Part shown: one piece after another, positions 14,981-16,327 of the stretch
How positions within the stretch are numbered: position 1 is the first letter of the stretch
Layout: every line of letters begins with the position of its first letter
Assembly (NCBI GenBank): GCA_043813895.1
Contig: JBDRKQ010000055.1
Span: 1 to 16,327, forward strand
Length of the DNA: 16,327 bases
Direction: 5' to 3'
From: CAZTAR01 sp043813895
GTDB lineage: Bacteria; Planctomycetota; Phycisphaerae; UBA1845; UTPLA1
Position numbers and translations under genes: made by a program
Notes under the pieces: model-generated
What the model was told of the DNA's origin: nothing
Database searches by the model: none
Seen by the model: the letters and a program-made list of their open reading frames with translations, nothing else

Positions 14981-16129
14981 TCATGGCTTGACGTGGTTTG
15001 GCGCGCCGCCTGCGAATCGCTCCCTGACGGCCTGAACGAACGCGTCGCCGTCGGGAAGCCGGTCGGATCGATGGAACAAGCCCGGTGCACGATTGCCCTG
15101 GAAAAGAAACTTCGCCAGTAGCCAGAGTGTTTCGCATCGGGCCGTTCGCTCTTCCTGCGAAGCCGGCGGCGAGATCGGGAGGGCACCGCATCTTGATAAC
15201 CACCCTTCGGCGGCGATTCCAAGGTCCGCGAGTGCGACGGGCGCTCCCACTTCCATAACGCCGTCATGAACATGGAAGGGTCTGACCATGGTAGCTTTTG
15301 CACTTCGACTCCGGGGGCTGGCTCGTTGCACAACAAGCCAACAGCACTCGTGCAGGTCGCACATGTGCGCGTAGACCGGCTTGGCCACAAGCTCGGTCGC
15401 GCGGTTGATGCTCTGCTGCATCGCGGCGGCCTTTTCGAACTCGAGTCTGTCGGAAGCTGTGCGTACGGCTTCGCGCAAGGTCGAGAGACGCGGTTCCCGT
15501 ATGCCGGCGGAGAAGTCCATCGCATCGGCGATCATTCGGCGATACGCCTCGATGGAAAGCGTGCCGTCGCACGGCGCCGGACACTTGCCCATCTCGAAAT
15601 ACGCGCAGGGCTCTCCATTCGGCGTTCGTTCGAGTATGTGATCGTAGCGGCACAGGTCGAAGACATCTTCGAGAATGTGCAACCATGTCTCGGCATCACG
15701 TCGAGTCGCAAAGGGGCCGATGCGGCGATCGGTGTCCGTCTTGAACTCCCGCACGGGCAGGATGCGCGGCACGCGCGCGACTGGATCGGCGATGAGGAAC
15801 CACGCAGGGGGAAACGCAATCACGTCGCGGTAGTTCTTCGGATCGAGTGCGCGTGCTTCCTGCCAATGCGCCCAGGCGGTTTCGAATCGGCTGAAGGTTG
15901 ATCGCCAGTGGACGTGACGGGCGATTGGAGCAAGGGCCGCGCGTTTGGTCTTGTGTTCCGGCGGCGGAGCGGCCAGGCGGTTGCTCACCGCGCGGCGGAG
16001 GTTTTCGCACGACGCGAGCAGAATCGGTCGGTCGTCGGTATCGGCGAGCAGATAGACGCCGCCGTGAGTAGGCAGAGATCGGGCATCGAGTGAGCCATCG
16101 GCGCCCGGATCGAGGTGTTGATCGAACAT
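14981..16129 (-). CDS. UvrC-like protein lacking nuclease residues and C-terminal half
   Basis: A 382-residue relative of the N-terminal half of excinuclease UvrC (about 600 residues), which makes the 3' incision in nucleotide excision repair. GGVYLL (23-28) marks the GIY-YIG fold. Aligned with Thermotoga UvrC, the catalytic second Tyr becomes L37, the Lys S40, the Arg A47 and the metal-binding Glu probably H88. Cysteines C160, C175, C183 and C187 (PCAYFEMGKCPAPC) match the cluster-binding pattern of UvrC. A UVR-type helix pair (about 215-247, RLEFEKAAAMQQSI) should contact UvrB. The UvrC RNase H-like 5' nuclease and helix-hairpin-helix domains are absent. Start ATG 16129 with AAGGT 5 nt upstream. 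It converges on the glucoamylase gene with a 53-bp gap and no clear terminator. It may be a regulatory or repurposed UvrC paralogue; true catalytic loss is inferred by eye. Confidence 0.8.
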   Translation of the reverse strand: MFDQHLDPGADGSLDARSLPTHGGVYLLADTDDRPILLASCENLRRAVSNRLAAPPPEHKTKRAALAPIARHVHWRSTFSRFETAWAHWQEARALDPKNYRDVIAFPPAWFLIADPVARVPRILPVREFKTDTDRRIGPFATRRDAETWLHILEDVFDLCRYDHILERTPNGEPCAYFEMGKCPAPCDGTLSIEAYRRMIADAMDFSAGIREPRLSTLREAVRTASDRLEFEKAAAMQQSINRATELVAKPVYAHMCDLHECCWLVVQRASPRSRSAKATMVRPFHVHDGVMEVGAPVALADLGIAAEGWLSRCGALPISPPASQEERTARCETLWLLAKFLFQGNRAPGLFHRSDRLPDGDAFVQAVRERFAGGAPNHVKP

Positions 16130-16142
16130 CGGGGACCTTCAC

Positions 16143-16213
16143 GAGCCCCCGGCCTTGGCCAGGGGGTGGCGGCAATATACGGGAACCTACCCCCCGGCCA
16201 AGGCCGGGGGCTC
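16143..16213. repeat. Long palindrome upstream of the UvrC-like gene
   Basis: GAGCCCCCGGCCTTGGCC (16143-16160) and its exact complement (16196-16213) form a perfect 18-bp inverted repeat. One mismatch and six more pairs (GGGGGT/ACCCCC) extend the stem inward. The partial copy CCAAGGCCGG follows at 16217-16226. It lies 14 bp before the UvrC-like start codon, between two minus-strand genes. Confidence 0.85.
16174..16201 (-). promoter_or_regulatory. Candidate promoter inside the palindrome
   Basis: On the minus strand TTGGCC (16201-16196) and TATATT (16179-16174) are 16 nt apart (4 of 6 and 5 of 6 to consensus). The -35 falls in the right arm of the palindrome and the -10 in its loop. A start near 16167 would give a leader of about 38 nt for the UvrC-like gene. 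Confidence 0.4.
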
Positions 16214-16250
16214 TCGCCAAGGCCGGTGCCACACTCAAACGTTAAGTGCT

Positions 16251-16327
16251 CTAATCCAGCGCGAAGATGGCTTCGATCAACCTCAGCGTCTCGCCTTTCT
16301 CCTTGACGACCAGGGTCGGCAGCGTGC
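16251..16327 (-). CDS. 3' end of an unidentified gene (partial)
   Basis: On the minus strand the last 24 codons and TAG stop (16253-16251) of a gene running in from the right edge read TLPTLVVKEKGETLRLIEAI then FALD. The amphipathic, codon-biased tail looks like real protein rather than a chance frame. It is too short to name. It is followed after 121 bp by the UvrC-like gene on the same strand. Confidence 0.55.
   Translation of the reverse strand, partial: TLPTLVVKEKGETLRLIEAIFALD

Overview
The window looks like chromosomal DNA of a high-GC planctomycete-type bacterium (Planctomycetota, possibly Phycisphaerae-like). This is inferred from three things: a secreted enzyme ending in a GC-type dockerin-like repeat pair, a prepilin-type protein with an H-X9-(D/G)G-like C-terminal motif, and several structured palindromic repeats scattered between and inside genes. 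No rRNA, tRNA, CRISPR array, phage or transposase gene was seen.

Left part (1-6162), all genes on the minus strand. A two-component operon, membrane histidine kinase (6162 to 4729) then NtrC-type sigma-54 activator (4725 to 3295), has only 3 nt between its genes. It is followed by a roughly 280-nt tail with two tandem hairpins ending in a strong Rho-independent terminator (2983-3014). Then comes a separately promoted gene (2662 to 494) encoding both acetyl-CoA carboxylase carboxyltransferase halves in one chain, in the order alpha (AccA) then beta (AccD), with no visible beta-subunit zinc finger. It ends in a palindrome/terminator. A large three-stem palindromic repeat lies at the left edge.

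Middle (6163-7807). A minus-strand prepilin-like (type II/IV pseudopilin) gene sits between non-coding stretches, divergent from the next gene.

Right part (7808-14927), plus strand. Two large secreted carbohydrate enzymes follow: a GH31 alpha-glucosidase-type protein with a C-terminal beta-sandwich carbohydrate-binding-like module, and a GH15 glucoamylase-type protein with a dockerin-like C-terminus. Together they suggest extracellular or cell-surface breakdown of an alpha-glucan. The second gene has a perfect 14-bp palindrome of LacI-family operator style just before its ribosome-binding site, and an 81-bp palindromic repeat inserted in frame in its signal-peptide region. The GH31 gene contains a stretch of about 220 codons with clearly different codon use.

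Right edge (14981-16327), minus strand. A 382-residue UvrC-like protein keeps the Fe-S-type cysteines and the UVR motif. It has lost the GIY-YIG catalytic residues and the whole C-terminal nuclease half of UvrC. Its likely promoter sits inside another long palindrome (16143-16213). The last 77 bases hold the 3' end of an unidentified gene.

The most unusual items are the nuclease-dead-looking UvrC relative, the alpha-beta carboxyltransferase fusion, the in-frame repeat that builds part of a signal peptide, and the mosaic GH31 protein.
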